From positions 1 to 15,551 of the forward strand of contig CANJWF010000011.1 of the NCBI GenBank assembly GCA_947478315.1: DNA of 15,551 nt, in the 5' to 3' direction. A program made the position numbers and the translations under genes. Source of the stretch: Sphingobacteriaceae bacterium. GTDB taxonomy: Bacteria > Bacteroidota > Bacteroidia > Sphingobacteriales > Sphingobacteriaceae. Below, one piece after another: positions 6,995 to 14,973 of this stretch. Position 1 is the first letter of the stretch, and each line of letters begins with the position of its first letter. Below the pieces are notes generated by a model that searched no databases, had not been told where the DNA came from, and saw only the letters and a list, made by a program, of their open reading frames with translations.

Positions 6995-6996
6995 GT

Positions 6997-7986
6997 ATGG
7001 CAAAATTACATCGTTTATTGCTCAGTTTTAGATTATATCGAATATGGATACGCTGGGCTAATCGTACTCATCTTCCATTATTTCGGTCACAGTCGGTTTA
7101 CGATTTGGTGTCTTTTTTTGTTAAAGAACTGGAGAAAGAAACCTTGCATACCCAATCATCTGCGGTATCGTATAATTTTTTGCTGGCTATTTTTCCTGCT
7201 ATTATTTTTTTGTTTACACTCATTCCGTATATTCCTATTGATAACTTTCAGAATAAGTTAATGGAGTTATTGGCATTAGTTTTACCACAAAATGCTTTTG
7301 TTGTTGTTGAATCTACTTTTACCGATGTAATTGAAACGCAGCGCGGAGGTTTGTTGTCTATTGGCTTTTTATCGGCATGGTTTTTTGCTACCAATGGTAT
7401 TCATGCGTTGATGCGAGCATTTAATCAATCTGCTTTTTATCAAGAAACTCGAACTTGGCTGCAACAGCGTTGGGTTGCTTTTAAGTTAACTTTAATAGTG
7501 AGCATTGCGTTGATTGCCGCTATTACGGTGTTGGTGTTAGGGGAATATTTGGTGGGTGTCATTAAAACGGATTTACATTTACAATCGTCTGTTTTTTGGA
7601 TTTATGTAGTCTTATGCTCGCGCTGGGTGGTTTTTATTTTTTCTTATTGGATAACGGTTTCTTTATTGTATAGGTATGCTCCATCGGTAGATAGTAAATG
7701 GCCTATTCTTAATATAGGGTCTTTTTTGGCCACACTTTTAGCTGTCGTTTCTTCTATTGGTTTTTCTTTGTATATCAATTACTACAACACGTATAATAAA
7801 ATATATGGTTCTATTGGAACGTTAATTGTGGTTATGATATGGCTTTACTTGAATTCTTTAATCTTGTTGGTCGGATTTGAGATGAATGCTCGTTATTTTC
7901 ATTTACGTAAACGGGTTAAATTGAAGAAAAATACGCCTGAAAACAGCTTTAAAGTTGTTGAGAATGTGATTTCTAATTTTAATTAA
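6997..7986 (+). CDS. YihY/BrkB-family (UPF0761) inner-membrane protein
   Basis: The protein has 329 residues and about six membrane helices. Hallmark segments are SSAVSYNFLLAIFPAIIFLF (the first helix pair), SIGFLSAWFFATNGIHALMRAFN with its following amphipathic QETRTWLQQRWVAF, and the last helices with LIVVMIWLYLNSLILLVGFEMNA. The C-terminal tail is short and basic. The family was once called ribonuclease BN, but that name belonged to another protein; the present view is a membrane protein of unsettled function, perhaps in transport or envelope integrity. It begins 2 nt after the thioesterase stop, so it is the last gene of the PASTA-mltG operon. A tRNA with its own promoter follows at once. 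Confidence 0.9.
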   Translation: MAKLHRLLLSFRLYRIWIRWANRTHLPLFRSQSVYDLVSFFVKELEKETLHTQSSAVSYNFLLAIFPAIIFLFTLIPYIPIDNFQNKLMELLALVLPQNAFVVVESTFTDVIETQRGGLLSIGFLSAWFFATNGIHALMRAFNQSAFYQETRTWLQQRWVAFKLTLIVSIALIAAITVLVLGEYLVGVIKTDLHLQSSVFWIYVVLCSRWVVFIFSYWITVSLLYRYAPSVDSKWPILNIGSFLATLLAVVSSIGFSLYINYYNTYNKIYGSIGTLIVVMIWLYLNSLILLVGFEMNARYFHLRKRVKLKKNTPENSFKVVENVISNFN

Positions 7987-7993
7987 ATATTTT

Positions 7994-8024
7994 TTTGTTA
8001 GATTCAGTTCTATTCGTAGTTTTG
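7994..8024 (+). promoter_or_regulatory. tRNA-Ser promoter (Bacteroidota -33/-7 type)
   Basis: TTTG at 7994-7997, a 19-nt spacer, and TAGTTTTG at 8017-8024 match the TTTG / TAnnTTTG consensus exactly. The mature tRNA begins 5 nt later, so the predicted transcription start (about 8028) lies almost at the mature 5' end. The -33 element is just downstream of the YihY stop codon. Confidence 0.75.
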
Positions 8025-8028
8025 CGGC

Positions 8029-8116
<88 letters not shown>

Positions 8117-8118
8117 AA

Positions 8119-8145
8119 GGCAACCTATTGAAGGGTTGCTTTTTT
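8119..8145 (+). terminator. Intrinsic terminator of tRNA-Ser
   Basis: GCAACC (8120-8125) and GGTTGC (8134-8139) form a six-pair stem around an 8-nt loop. TTTTTT follows directly (8140-8145). It lies 3 nt beyond the CCA end. Confidence 0.85.
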
Positions 8146-8481
8146 GTTATATATGATACTGATTAAACTATACTGATAGTTTTGTAGTTAATAATCTTCT
8201 CATTTTTTTCCTTCGTAACAAGTTTTCAATTTGATGGCTCAATCTCAATTTTAATAGCGTTTATGTTTGTCAGATGTAACGAATTGAAATTTTTATATTC
8301 AGTGGGTGTAATATTTATTATATTTTTATTCTTCAATAAATTGCATATTTTCGCGCTTTCTAAATTTTGTATGTGAAATATTTTTAATTACATCACTTTA
8401 AAAATATTTTCAACCTTATCTGTAATAATATAATTGAAATTATAGATCTTTTCTTATTTACTAATCTGTTTTCTTCGTATT
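8146..8481. other. A/T-rich intergenic region before the barrel gene
   Basis: No gene is seen on either strand. One perfect -7 element, TAGTTTTG (8177-8184), lacks a -33 partner at the right distance. An A/T-only inverted repeat, GAAATATTTTTAA (8375-8387) with TTTAAAAATATTTTC (8397-8411), lies about 70 nt before the next start. The promoter of the outer-membrane gene is probably in this stretch but could not be placed. Confidence 0.4.
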
Positions 8482-9238
8482 ATGTATAAAAAATTACTAT
8501 TTCTTTTTGGTGTGCTGTTTTGGTGTAACATGGGGGTTGCTCGAATTGATAATGCTGAGGCTTCTCCTTGGCGATTAGGGGTTAATATTGGCTATAGTGG
8601 TCGGACTGCATCAATGAAAGGAGATTTAACATCTCAACAGAAATCGTACATCGAAAGTGGTAAACAAGGGATAGCTTTTGGGGGAGATGTAACTTATTTT
8701 TTTAAAAATGACATAGGTATTGGATTGGTATATTCTCAATTTAGGTCTTCTAGTTCGGTTGGAAGTATGTCTGAAAAATATAGTGCCGATACTACTATAT
8801 TTTATTCGTCAATGTCTGACCAATATAGTATAACTTTTATTGGTCCCATTTTTGCGATTCGAAAACTTAGTAAAAATGGTAAACATGCTTTTTCGTTTAA
8901 CTTTGGTTTATTTAGGTTATGTTGATGATGGAAAGGCTATGTTAAATTATTATACGGTTCGTAATACTAATAATACTGTATCTACTTATGCATTTTCTCA
9001 ACCAAAAATAACAGCTACTCAAGAAGGAAATACATTAGGTACTTTGTTTTTGTTGGGTTACGATTTTAAAATTACTAGTCATGTTGCAATAGGATTACAA
9101 CTTTCTGTTGTTAGAGGTTCACTGAGTAAAATAGAGCAAATTGTGGGTGGAAAGTCTACAACGATTTCTTTAGATTCAGAAAATCGAGAGGATTTGTCTC
9201 GTTTAGATTGTTCAGTTGGATTACGTTTTTTTAAGTAA
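8482..9238 (+). pseudogene. Outer-membrane beta-barrel protein, frameshifted
   Basis: Two overlapping frames together make one small barrel of about 250 residues. The first (8482-8925) has a signal peptide (KKLLFLFGVLFWCNMGVA) and strands such as WRLGVNIGYSG and IGIGLVYSQF, then ends after FNFGLFRLC. The second continues from about 8915 with LGYVDDGKAM and strands LFLLGYDFKI, VAIGLQLSVV, and ends SVGLRFFK, a normal barrel C-terminus. At the junction TTTA occurs twice in tandem (8907-8914). Removing one copy joins the frames to read FNFGLGYVDDG, a natural strand. Duplication of 4 bp is therefore the likely cause. It could be a sequencing error, a decayed gene, or a reversible switch. The general type is an OmpA-like or OmpW-like porin domain; no ligand is suggested. 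The short ORF starting at 8840 is not a separate gene. Confidence 0.75.
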
Positions 9239-9368
9239 TAAAATGCATTTTGAAGGTTTTTTTTGCAAAAATTTTAGTATTCTTATAATATAAGCAAATT
9301 CATATATTGGATTTTTTTTACTAAAAAATAAACAGTATATCTATTAGTAGTCAGATGATTACACTTTT

Positions 9369-10016
9369 TCAGATTACTAGTAGACATTTACAAATCTCTG
9401 CGCTAAAAATAGTTTCGGTTTTTCGATTTAGTAGTACTGTCATTGATAAATCGAAAGGTTCTATTTCTTTTATTTCGATGGTATCGTGGATAGCTAGTCC
9501 AATTTTGTCTAAATAGGAGAGCAAGGTTGCATTGTTATTGTTAACGCCACTTAATGTGTAGGATTGTTGGGGTATGCCGTTCGATAATGTAATCGTTTTT
9601 AGTGAGGGTAATTTACCTTCTTTGTCTGGTATGGGTTCTCCATGTGGGTCGAATTTAGGATTTCCTAATATTTCATCGATGCGATTAAAAAATAATTCAG
9701 ATTGAATGTGTTCAATTTGTTCTGCTATATCGTGCACCTGACCCCATCCTAAATTCATGATTTGTGTAAGAAATAGTTCTGTAAGTCGATGTTTTCTGAG
9801 AATAGAGAGTGCTTTTTTTCTGCCTAAATCGGTGAGTTCAATAGATTTGTATTTTTCATATTTAACCAGTTTTTTTTCTGCCAATTTCTTAATCATGCTG
9901 TTTACGGTAGGCATTTTAATGTCTAACTGTTTGGCTATTTCCTTTACAGACACGTTTGCTTCTTGCTCTTTATGGTATAGCGTTTTTAAATAATTTTCTT
10001 CGGTAAGTGAACTCAT
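9369..10016 (-). CDS. DtxR/MntR-family metal-dependent transcriptional repressor
   Basis: The product has 215 residues from ATG 10016. A winged HTH occupies residues 1-65 (SVKEIAKQLDIKMPTVNSMIKKL is the reader helix region). The metal-binding dimerisation domain is about 66-135, and a FeoA/SH3-like domain sits at 150-215. Metal ligands align with MntR numbering: H76, E99, E102 and H103 in VHDIAEQIEHIQ. The residue equal to C102 of DtxR is E99, which favours Mn2+ over Fe2+. N8 sits where MntR has Asp and DtxR has Met. An upstream TTG (10064) would add 16 residues unlike the family start and is rejected. It is divergent from a TonB receptor whose promoter contains a DtxR-like palindrome, so it probably represses that gene when metal is plentiful. 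The family is certain; the metal is inferred. Confidence 0.9.
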   Translation of the reverse strand: MSSLTEENYLKTLYHKEQEANVSVKEIAKQLDIKMPTVNSMIKKLAEKKLVKYEKYKSIELTDLGRKKALSILRKHRLTELFLTQIMNLGWGQVHDIAEQIEHIQSELFFNRIDEILGNPKFDPHGEPIPDKEGKLPSLKTITLSNGIPQQSYTLSGVNNNNATLLSYLDKIGLAIHDTIEIKEIEPFDLSMTVLLNRKTETIFSAEICKCLLVI

Positions 10017-10020
10017 CTGA

Positions 10021-10028
10021 CAAAAATA
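10021..10028 (-). promoter_or_regulatory. Candidate -7 element of the regulator gene
   Basis: On the minus strand the sequence is TATTTTTG, a full TAnnTTTG match, ending 4 nt before the ATG of the regulator. Transcription would start at or within a few bases of the start codon, so the mRNA may be leaderless. No good TTTG was found at the expected distance upstream. Confidence 0.35.
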
Positions 10029-10147
10029 TAAAATTCGAGCTTTAAAGTTACGAATGCTACACAAGCTTTTTTAATTGGGTTAGTAGTTGTGATGGGATGA
10101 TTTTTGTAAGGGAGGTAATATAACTATCTATTAATTTTGTGTTTTTA

Positions 10148-10178
10148 TTTGTTAGATTAATCTAACTTATTACTTTTG
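10148..10178 (+). promoter_or_regulatory. Promoter of the TonB receptor
   Basis: TTTG at 10148-10151, a 19-nt spacer and TACTTTTG at 10171-10178 fit the consensus exactly and use the same spacing as the tRNA promoter in this window. Transcription is expected to begin near 10182, 263 nt before the ATG. Confidence 0.7.
10151..10166. promoter_or_regulatory. Metalloregulator operator (perfect 16-bp palindrome)
   Basis: GTTAGATTAATCTAAC is its own reverse complement. Its half-site TTAG..TTA resembles the DtxR/IdeR iron box TTAGGTTAG-CTAACCTAA. It occupies the spacer between the -33 and -7 elements of the receptor promoter, so a bound dimer would exclude RNA polymerase. The neighbouring divergent gene encodes a DtxR/MntR-type protein. 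Direct binding is inferred. Confidence 0.65.
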
Positions 10179-10313
10179 TTGATGTGAATATTTAGAAAGT
10201 TCACAATAATATTCGCCAAAATGCCCATGAGCGGGTGTTCACCAACCGATGATAACACCGAAGGTTCATGAAGTCCTTAATATAAAAGGAAATACAACTG
10301 AATAAATGCTTTT

Positions 10314-10393
10314 CATAATCAGCGCTTCGCAGTCATGAATACGATTAAATACAAAACACTAATGAATAATGGTTTGGGCATAATCAGCGCTTC
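10314..10393 (+). repeat. Two copies of a 15-nt direct repeat in the receptor leader
   Basis: CATAATCAGCGCTTC occurs exactly at 10314-10328 and 10379-10393, 65 nt apart start to start. Each copy contains the palindrome AGCGCT and is followed by a related run (GCAGTCAT and CGCATTCCAT). The second copy is flanked by AATGG and CCATT that can pair. Both lie in the transcribed leader of the TonB receptor gene. Confidence 0.8.
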
Positions 10394-10444
10394 CGCATTC
10401 CATTAGACCCTGAAAAAATAATTATAAATTATAAATCCTTTACT

Positions 10445-12910
10445 ATGAAGTTAATAGGTTATACAAGTGTTTTTTTATTGCTGATTCATATTTCTACAAT
10501 AGCTCAAATGCGTCGCATAGTTAGTGGGGTTATAAAAGATGGCGATACGCAAGATGCTTTGCCATTTTGTAATATAGTTTTACAGCCTAAGGGTGTAAAG
10601 TTAATTTCAATTAATAACGATGGGATATTTAAGATTGAAATTCCTGCAACGGTAACTGATGCCCGTGCGTTTATTTCTTTTATAGGATATAAACCTGATA
10701 CTTTACCTATCAATGCTATTCAAAATGAATATGTGGTATTTCTTTTTCCTAATCACAATACGCTTAATGAGGTAGTGTTCACAGGTGTTTCTAAAGCTAC
10801 TCGTGTTAAAGAAAATCCTATTTCTATCGTCAGTATTTCGGCAAAGCAATTGGATAAAATGAATGAAAGTAATGTGATAGACGCATTGGTTAAAGCTACG
10901 CCTGGATTGAATGCGGTAAAAACGGGTCCTAATATTTCTAAACCTTTTATTCGAGGGTTAGGTTATAATCGCGTTCTTACGTTGTATGATGGTGTTCGTC
11001 AAGAGGGACAGCAATGGGGAGATGAGCATGGTATAGAAATAGATACTTATAATTTAGAACGAGTAGAAGTGATTAAAGGTCCCGCAAGTTTACTATATGG
11101 TTCTGATGCTTTGGCAGGTGTGGTTAGTTTTATTCCATTTACTTACAAAGATTCTGTAGCAAGGTTAATGGGTAGATATTCGACAGAATATCAGAGTAAT
11201 AATGGTCTTGTAGGTAATAGTATTAGATTAGGATATAAGAATAAAAATTACGGATGGATTATTCGTGCTTCTCATAGAATAGCCAAAAATTACACCAATG
11301 AGATTGATAAACGGGTGTATAATACTTCTTTTGAAGAAAAAAATGTATCGGCTATGTTTGATTATAGGTATCGTAAGGGCTATTTGCAGTTAAATGCTTC
11401 TTTGTATGATAATTTGCAAGGTATTCCTGACGGAAGCAGAGATTCTCTTACAAGAAAATTTACGCAACAAACTGCTGAAGGTATTGCTGATGATATTAAG
11501 AATCGACCTTTGGTTACTGATAGTGAATTAAATGGTTATGGGATAAGTCCGTTACATCAGCATATTCAACATTATCGTTTTTATACGAATGGATTTTATG
11601 ATTTTTCGCATAGTTATCTACGGTTTTTATTGGCTTTTCAACAAAATATTCGTCGGGGGTATAATCATCCGACTATGCCACAACAGGCGGGCATGTATGT
11701 GAGGTTAAATACGGTTAATTATGGGTTACAATATAGTTTGCCAAAAAAATTGGGTATAGAAACAACGATAGGGTTGAATGGTATGTGGCAAAATAATCAA
11801 AATAAGGATGCGACAGATTTCCCTATTCCTGATTATGAATTGTTAGATGGAGGTATTTATTATTATTTGAAATGGAAATATGGCAGTTGTGTATTGAGTG
11901 GGGGCTTACGTTATGATAAACGTTTGCTACAAGGGAATGATTTTTATGTTGGGAAAAATAATATTACTGGATTTGAGCAACAGGTGTTGGGTGCAGAGGC
12001 AGGGAGTGTATTGCAATTTCCTGCTTTTAAGCAAAATTTTGAGGGTATTTCGTATAGTTTGGGAATGACTTATCGTTTTACTAATCAAATAAATGTAAAG
12101 GTCAATGTTGCCAGAGGCTATCGTGCTCCTAGTATTACCGAAATTGCTTCTAATGGTTTAGACCCTGGTGCCCATATTGTGTATATTGGAAATAGAAATT
12201 TTGTGCCTGAATTTAGTTGGCAACAAGATATAGAGTTAAGTGCCGATTATTCCCAAGTTTCGGCATCTCTTAGCTTTTTTAATAATCAAATCGATCATTA
12301 TATTTATCTTGCTCAGGCTGTTGATGGTCAGGGTATTCCTATGGTTATTGTCGCGGGAAATAAAACTTTTCAATATCAACAGGCATCGGCTCAGTTATAT
12401 GGATTGGAAGCTTTTTTAGCGATACGACCTGCCATGATTAACGGTTTGAGAATTAATAACAGTTTTTCTTTTATTAGGGGTTTTAATCGTAAACCAGTTT
12501 ATGCGGGCGCGGGTATTTATGGCGAATATTTACCTTTTATTCCTCCTTTACAATTATTGAGTTCTATTCAGCAAGATATTCAGCTTACTGCTCGTTTTTT
12601 GAAGGCGATGAATTGGATGTTAGAGGTAGAATATCATGCTTCTCAACATCGTTATTTGGCACTTTATGATACCGAAACGCTTACAAATGCTTATACGCTG
12701 GTAAACGTAGGTGTCGGATTCTGTATCAATTATAGAAAGGGCAATGATATGCAACTACAATTGCAGGTTAATAATTTGTTGGATAGTGTGTATCAATCTA
12801 ACTTAAGCAGACTCAAATATTTTGAATATTACACGGCTTCTTCTACGGGGTATTTGGGGATTAACAATATGGGCAGGAATGTTTGTTTAAAATTGTTGAT
12901 GCCGTTTTAA
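10445..12910 (+). CDS. TonB-dependent outer-membrane receptor, probable metal uptake
   Basis: The receptor has 821 residues. A signal peptide ends about A20-Q21. A carboxypeptidase-like regulatory domain (about 25-100; SGVIKDGDTQDALPFCNIVL and SFIGYKPDTLPI) comes next. A TonB-box-like EVVFTG lies near 108-113, the plug spans about 120-235 (NVIDALVKATPGL, IRGLGYNRVLTLYDGVRQEG, VEVIKGPASLLYGSDALAGVV), and the rest is the 22-strand barrel. It ends NVCLKLLMPF with a terminal phenylalanine, as needed for barrel insertion. The plug loop QQWGDEHGIEID contains Asp, Glu and His that could bind metal. There is no adjacent SusD, so it is not a glycan system. The divergent DtxR/MntR-like gene and the operator in its promoter point to Mn, Fe or another metal, or a metallophore; the ligand is inferred. 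Confidence 0.93.
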   Translation: MKLIGYTSVFLLLIHISTIAQMRRIVSGVIKDGDTQDALPFCNIVLQPKGVKLISINNDGIFKIEIPATVTDARAFISFIGYKPDTLPINAIQNEYVVFLFPNHNTLNEVVFTGVSKATRVKENPISIVSISAKQLDKMNESNVIDALVKATPGLNAVKTGPNISKPFIRGLGYNRVLTLYDGVRQEGQQWGDEHGIEIDTYNLERVEVIKGPASLLYGSDALAGVVSFIPFTYKDSVARLMGRYSTEYQSNNGLVGNSIRLGYKNKNYGWIIRASHRIAKNYTNEIDKRVYNTSFEEKNVSAMFDYRYRKGYLQLNASLYDNLQGIPDGSRDSLTRKFTQQTAEGIADDIKNRPLVTDSELNGYGISPLHQHIQHYRFYTNGFYDFSHSYLRFLLAFQQNIRRGYNHPTMPQQAGMYVRLNTVNYGLQYSLPKKLGIETTIGLNGMWQNNQNKDATDFPIPDYELLDGGIYYYLKWKYGSCVLSGGLRYDKRLLQGNDFYVGKNNITGFEQQVLGAEAGSVLQFPAFKQNFEGISYSLGMTYRFTNQINVKVNVARGYRAPSITEIASNGLDPGAHIVYIGNRNFVPEFSWQQDIELSADYSQVSASLSFFNNQIDHYIYLAQAVDGQGIPMVIVAGNKTFQYQQASAQLYGLEAFLAIRPAMINGLRINNSFSFIRGFNRKPVYAGAGIYGEYLPFIPPLQLLSSIQQDIQLTARFLKAMNWMLEVEYHASQHRYLALYDTETLTNAYTLVNVGVGFCINYRKGNDMQLQLQVNNLLDSVYQSNLSRLKYFEYYTASSTGYLGINNMGRNVCLKLLMPF

Positions 12911-13026
12911 AGGTGATTTTTCTATTTTCTTCTGATGGAATGTTCTCGTAAAACTTTAAAAAATTGCTTGCAATGGGTAAGTTGAAAAATGAATTTGATA
13001 TTACTGCTTAGGGTTATTGGGCAGTT

Positions 13027-13704
13027 TTAAGATATAATCATTCCATCTTGCATTTCGATGATGCGGTCAGATGCTTTGGCAAAGTCGTTATCGTGTGTGA
13101 CAGCAATAATGGTTTGACCAAATTCAACGGACAGTTGCTTAAAAATGTCGAAAACAATTCGGGTATTTTTACTATCTAAGTTTCCTGTAGGTTCGTCTCC
13201 CATAATAATTTTAGGATGGTTAATTAATGCTCGTGCAATGGCTACCCGCTGTTGTTGTCCGCCAGAGAGTTTAGATGCGGGTTTGAGGGCTTGGTCTTGT
13301 AGGTCTAATATTTTTAGTTTTTGATAGGCTTGTTGTTCTATTTCTTCGTAGCTATATTGTCCTAGTTTGAGAGCGGGTATCATCACATTTTTTAGGCACG
13401 AAAATTCGGGTAATAGGTAATGGAATTGAAATACAAATCCTATTTTTTCGTTACGTATTTGGGCTAATGTATCTTGTTTTAGTCCGGTTACTTTTTCTTT
13501 ATCTATCCATAAATTGCCAGTATAATCGGTATCCATAGTGGATAAGAGATAGAGTAGCGTAGATTTACCACTACCGGATTTGCCTATGAGTGTTAAAAAT
13601 TCTCCTTGATAGGCTTTAAAGGATACGTCTTTTAAAACTTGAAATTGGGTGGGTTCATAAAAGTATTTGTTGAGCGTTTGAGCTTCGAGGATGATGTTTT
13701 TCAT
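13027..13704 (-). CDS. ABC transporter ATPase, LolD/MacB type
   Basis: The 225-residue protein is a complete nucleotide-binding domain: Walker A GKSGSGKST (41-49), Q-loop Q93 in FVFQFHYLLPEFSCLKNV, signature LSGGQQQR (146-153), Walker B IIMGDEPTGNLD (D170, E171) and switch H204 in AVTHD. The Q-loop stretch with HYLLPEFS is typical of LolD, which powers lipoprotein release, but the closely related MacB and FtsE branches share it. It starts 6 nt after the permease stop. The upstream membrane-fusion protein argues for a MacA/MacB-like exporter built from separate ATPase and permease chains rather than LolCDE. The substrate is unknown. It is the last gene of the leftward operon and converges on the TonB receptor gene across a 116-nt gap. 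Confidence 0.93.
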   Translation of the reverse strand: MKNIILEAQTLNKYFYEPTQFQVLKDVSFKAYQGEFLTLIGKSGSGKSTLLYLLSTMDTDYTGNLWIDKEKVTGLKQDTLAQIRNEKIGFVFQFHYLLPEFSCLKNVMIPALKLGQYSYEEIEQQAYQKLKILDLQDQALKPASKLSGGQQQRVAIARALINHPKIIMGDEPTGNLDSKNTRIVFDIFKQLSVEFGQTIIAVTHDNDFAKASDRIIEMQDGMIIS

Positions 13705-13710
13705 GGTGTA

Positions 13711-14970
13711 TTATTTTCTTAAAATGGCTACGGGGTCTACGTTTGCTGCTTTTTTTGCAGGAATGTATCCAGATAAAAAAGTGACAATAAATCCGAATAT
13801 AATGCCGCGTATGTACATGGTTGGCTCATAGTGTACAGGAAAATAGCCGATGTCTCCTCCTATGTAAACATGTTGTAGTCTGCTGATGAGTAGTGTTGCG
13901 GCTATTAATCCTATGATGATGCCAAGGATGCCGATGAGTAGTGCTTGTTGAACAAAAATGCGTACCACATCTTTGCCTTTGAAACCCATTGCTTTGAGTA
14001 TGGCGATATCGTTTATTTTTTGCATAATGGTCATGTTTAAAATGTTGTAGATGCCGAAACCTGCTACGATGAGTATGGATAGGGAGATAAAACTAATGAT
14101 AATACGACGCATGTTACTTGCTGCCATGAGGGTGGCATTGGCAGTTTTCCAGTCTTCGGCAACGTAACCTGTTAGTTTTCCGAATCGTTTGGCGTAAGTT
14201 TCGGGATGGTCATAGTCGTTGATGTTTACGTATATGTCGGACACGTAATCGTTGCTTTCAGCTAATAGTTGTCTTGCGGTATTGATGTGTATATAGGTTT
14301 GTTTTTTATCGACGTTTGAGTTGTTGGTTTGAAAAAGTCCTAATATTTTCATGCTTTTACTGATGCCTTTTGAGGAATTAACCTGTATGTAATCGCCTTT
14401 TTTGAGGCTCATTTTGTCGGCTAATCCTACTCCTATAAAGATGCCATTGGGGTATTTTTCTAAGTCGTTTAATTGACCGTCTACTACAAACGAAGAAATA
14501 TTAAACATTTTATCGGCTTGTTTGATGTCTACTCCCATGGCTACTCCTCTGATTTGTGTTTTTCCGCTATTGATAAAAATGTCTGTGTTTACTTCTGAGG
14601 TTACAATGGTTACGTCTGGTTGTTGTTGTAGTGTTTCGATGATTTTTTTCGGATTGATGATATTGGGGCTTTGTGCTACTATTTTTGGGTTGATAATGAG
14701 GGGGATGGTGTTGTGATAATTTTCTGGCAATAGGTTACGACTGATTTGGGCATCTTTGTAAATGCGTATGTGGGGGACGGTTTTGAAGATAGCTGCTGCG
14801 GAGCTTTTATCGAAGCCTTTTGCCATCGAATTCATGAAAATGAAGATAGCAATACCTATGGTAACGCCTAATGCAGCAACTAATGTTAGTTTTTTGTTGC
14901 TGATGATATAGGTGACGGCTATGTTCGAATTGATATGATGGTTATAAACCACTTTTGTGCTTTTTTTCAT
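13711..14970 (-). CDS. FtsX/MacB-fold ABC permease
   Basis: The protein has 419 residues and four membrane helices. Helix one is about 28-50 (LVAALGVTIGIAIFIFMNSM). A periplasmic domain of about 230 residues follows, with a MacB-PCD-like core (RGVAMGVDIKQADKM, GVGLADKMSLKKGDYIQV, KILGLFQTNNSNVD). Three C-terminal helices are near 287-312, 337-360 and 388-405, and the conserved FtsX ending GYIPAKKAANVDPVAILRK closes it. MacB and LolC/E share this plan; no N-terminal ATPase is fused. It lies 6 nt upstream of the ATPase gene and follows the fusion-protein gene. Such systems work as mechanotransducers that push substrates from the periplasm outward. The start ATG is preceded 3 nt earlier by the stop of a 23-codon ORF. 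Confidence 0.9.
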   Translation of the reverse strand: MKKSTKVVYNHHINSNIAVTYIISNKKLTLVAALGVTIGIAIFIFMNSMAKGFDKSSAAAIFKTVPHIRIYKDAQISRNLLPENYHNTIPLIINPKIVAQSPNIINPKKIIETLQQQPDVTIVTSEVNTDIFINSGKTQIRGVAMGVDIKQADKMFNISSFVVDGQLNDLEKYPNGIFIGVGLADKMSLKKGDYIQVNSSKGISKSMKILGLFQTNNSNVDKKQTYIHINTARQLLAESNDYVSDIYVNINDYDHPETYAKRFGKLTGYVAEDWKTANATLMAASNMRRIIISFISLSILIVAGFGIYNILNMTIMQKINDIAILKAMGFKGKDVVRIFVQQALLIGILGIIIGLIAATLLISRLQHVYIGGDIGYFPVHYEPTMYIRGIIFGFIVTFLSGYIPAKKAANVDPVAILRK

Positions 14971-14973
14971 CTG

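Larger units (their letters stand above)
10065..10444. other. Regulatory region between metalloregulator and TonB receptor
   Basis: 380 nt without a conserved gene. It holds the receptor promoter and operator (10148-10178), a secondary -7-like TAATTTTG (10132-10139) whose TTTG is 25 nt away, and a roughly 260-nt leader. The leader contains a hairpin (GGTGTT 10234-10239 with AACACC 10254-10259), a 16-codon ORF (10221-10271), and a 15-nt direct repeat described separately. Confidence 0.6.

Noticed and set aside
8177..8184. TAGTTTTG as a promoter after the tRNA terminator
   Set aside because: The nearest upstream TTTG is 30 nt away, outside the usual range, and about 300 nt of empty sequence follow.
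10132..10139. TAATTTTG as the main receptor promoter
   Set aside because: Its TTTG is 25 nt away, while the element at 10148-10178 has both boxes and the 19-nt spacing also seen at the tRNA.
10182..10444. Cobalamin or manganese riboswitch in the receptor leader
   Set aside because: I could not find the B12-box or the paired loops of the yybP-ykoY family.
12963..12974. ATTGCTTGCAAT as a bidirectional terminator between receptor and ABC genes
   Set aside because: The stem is only five pairs with a two-base gap and no T run on either side.
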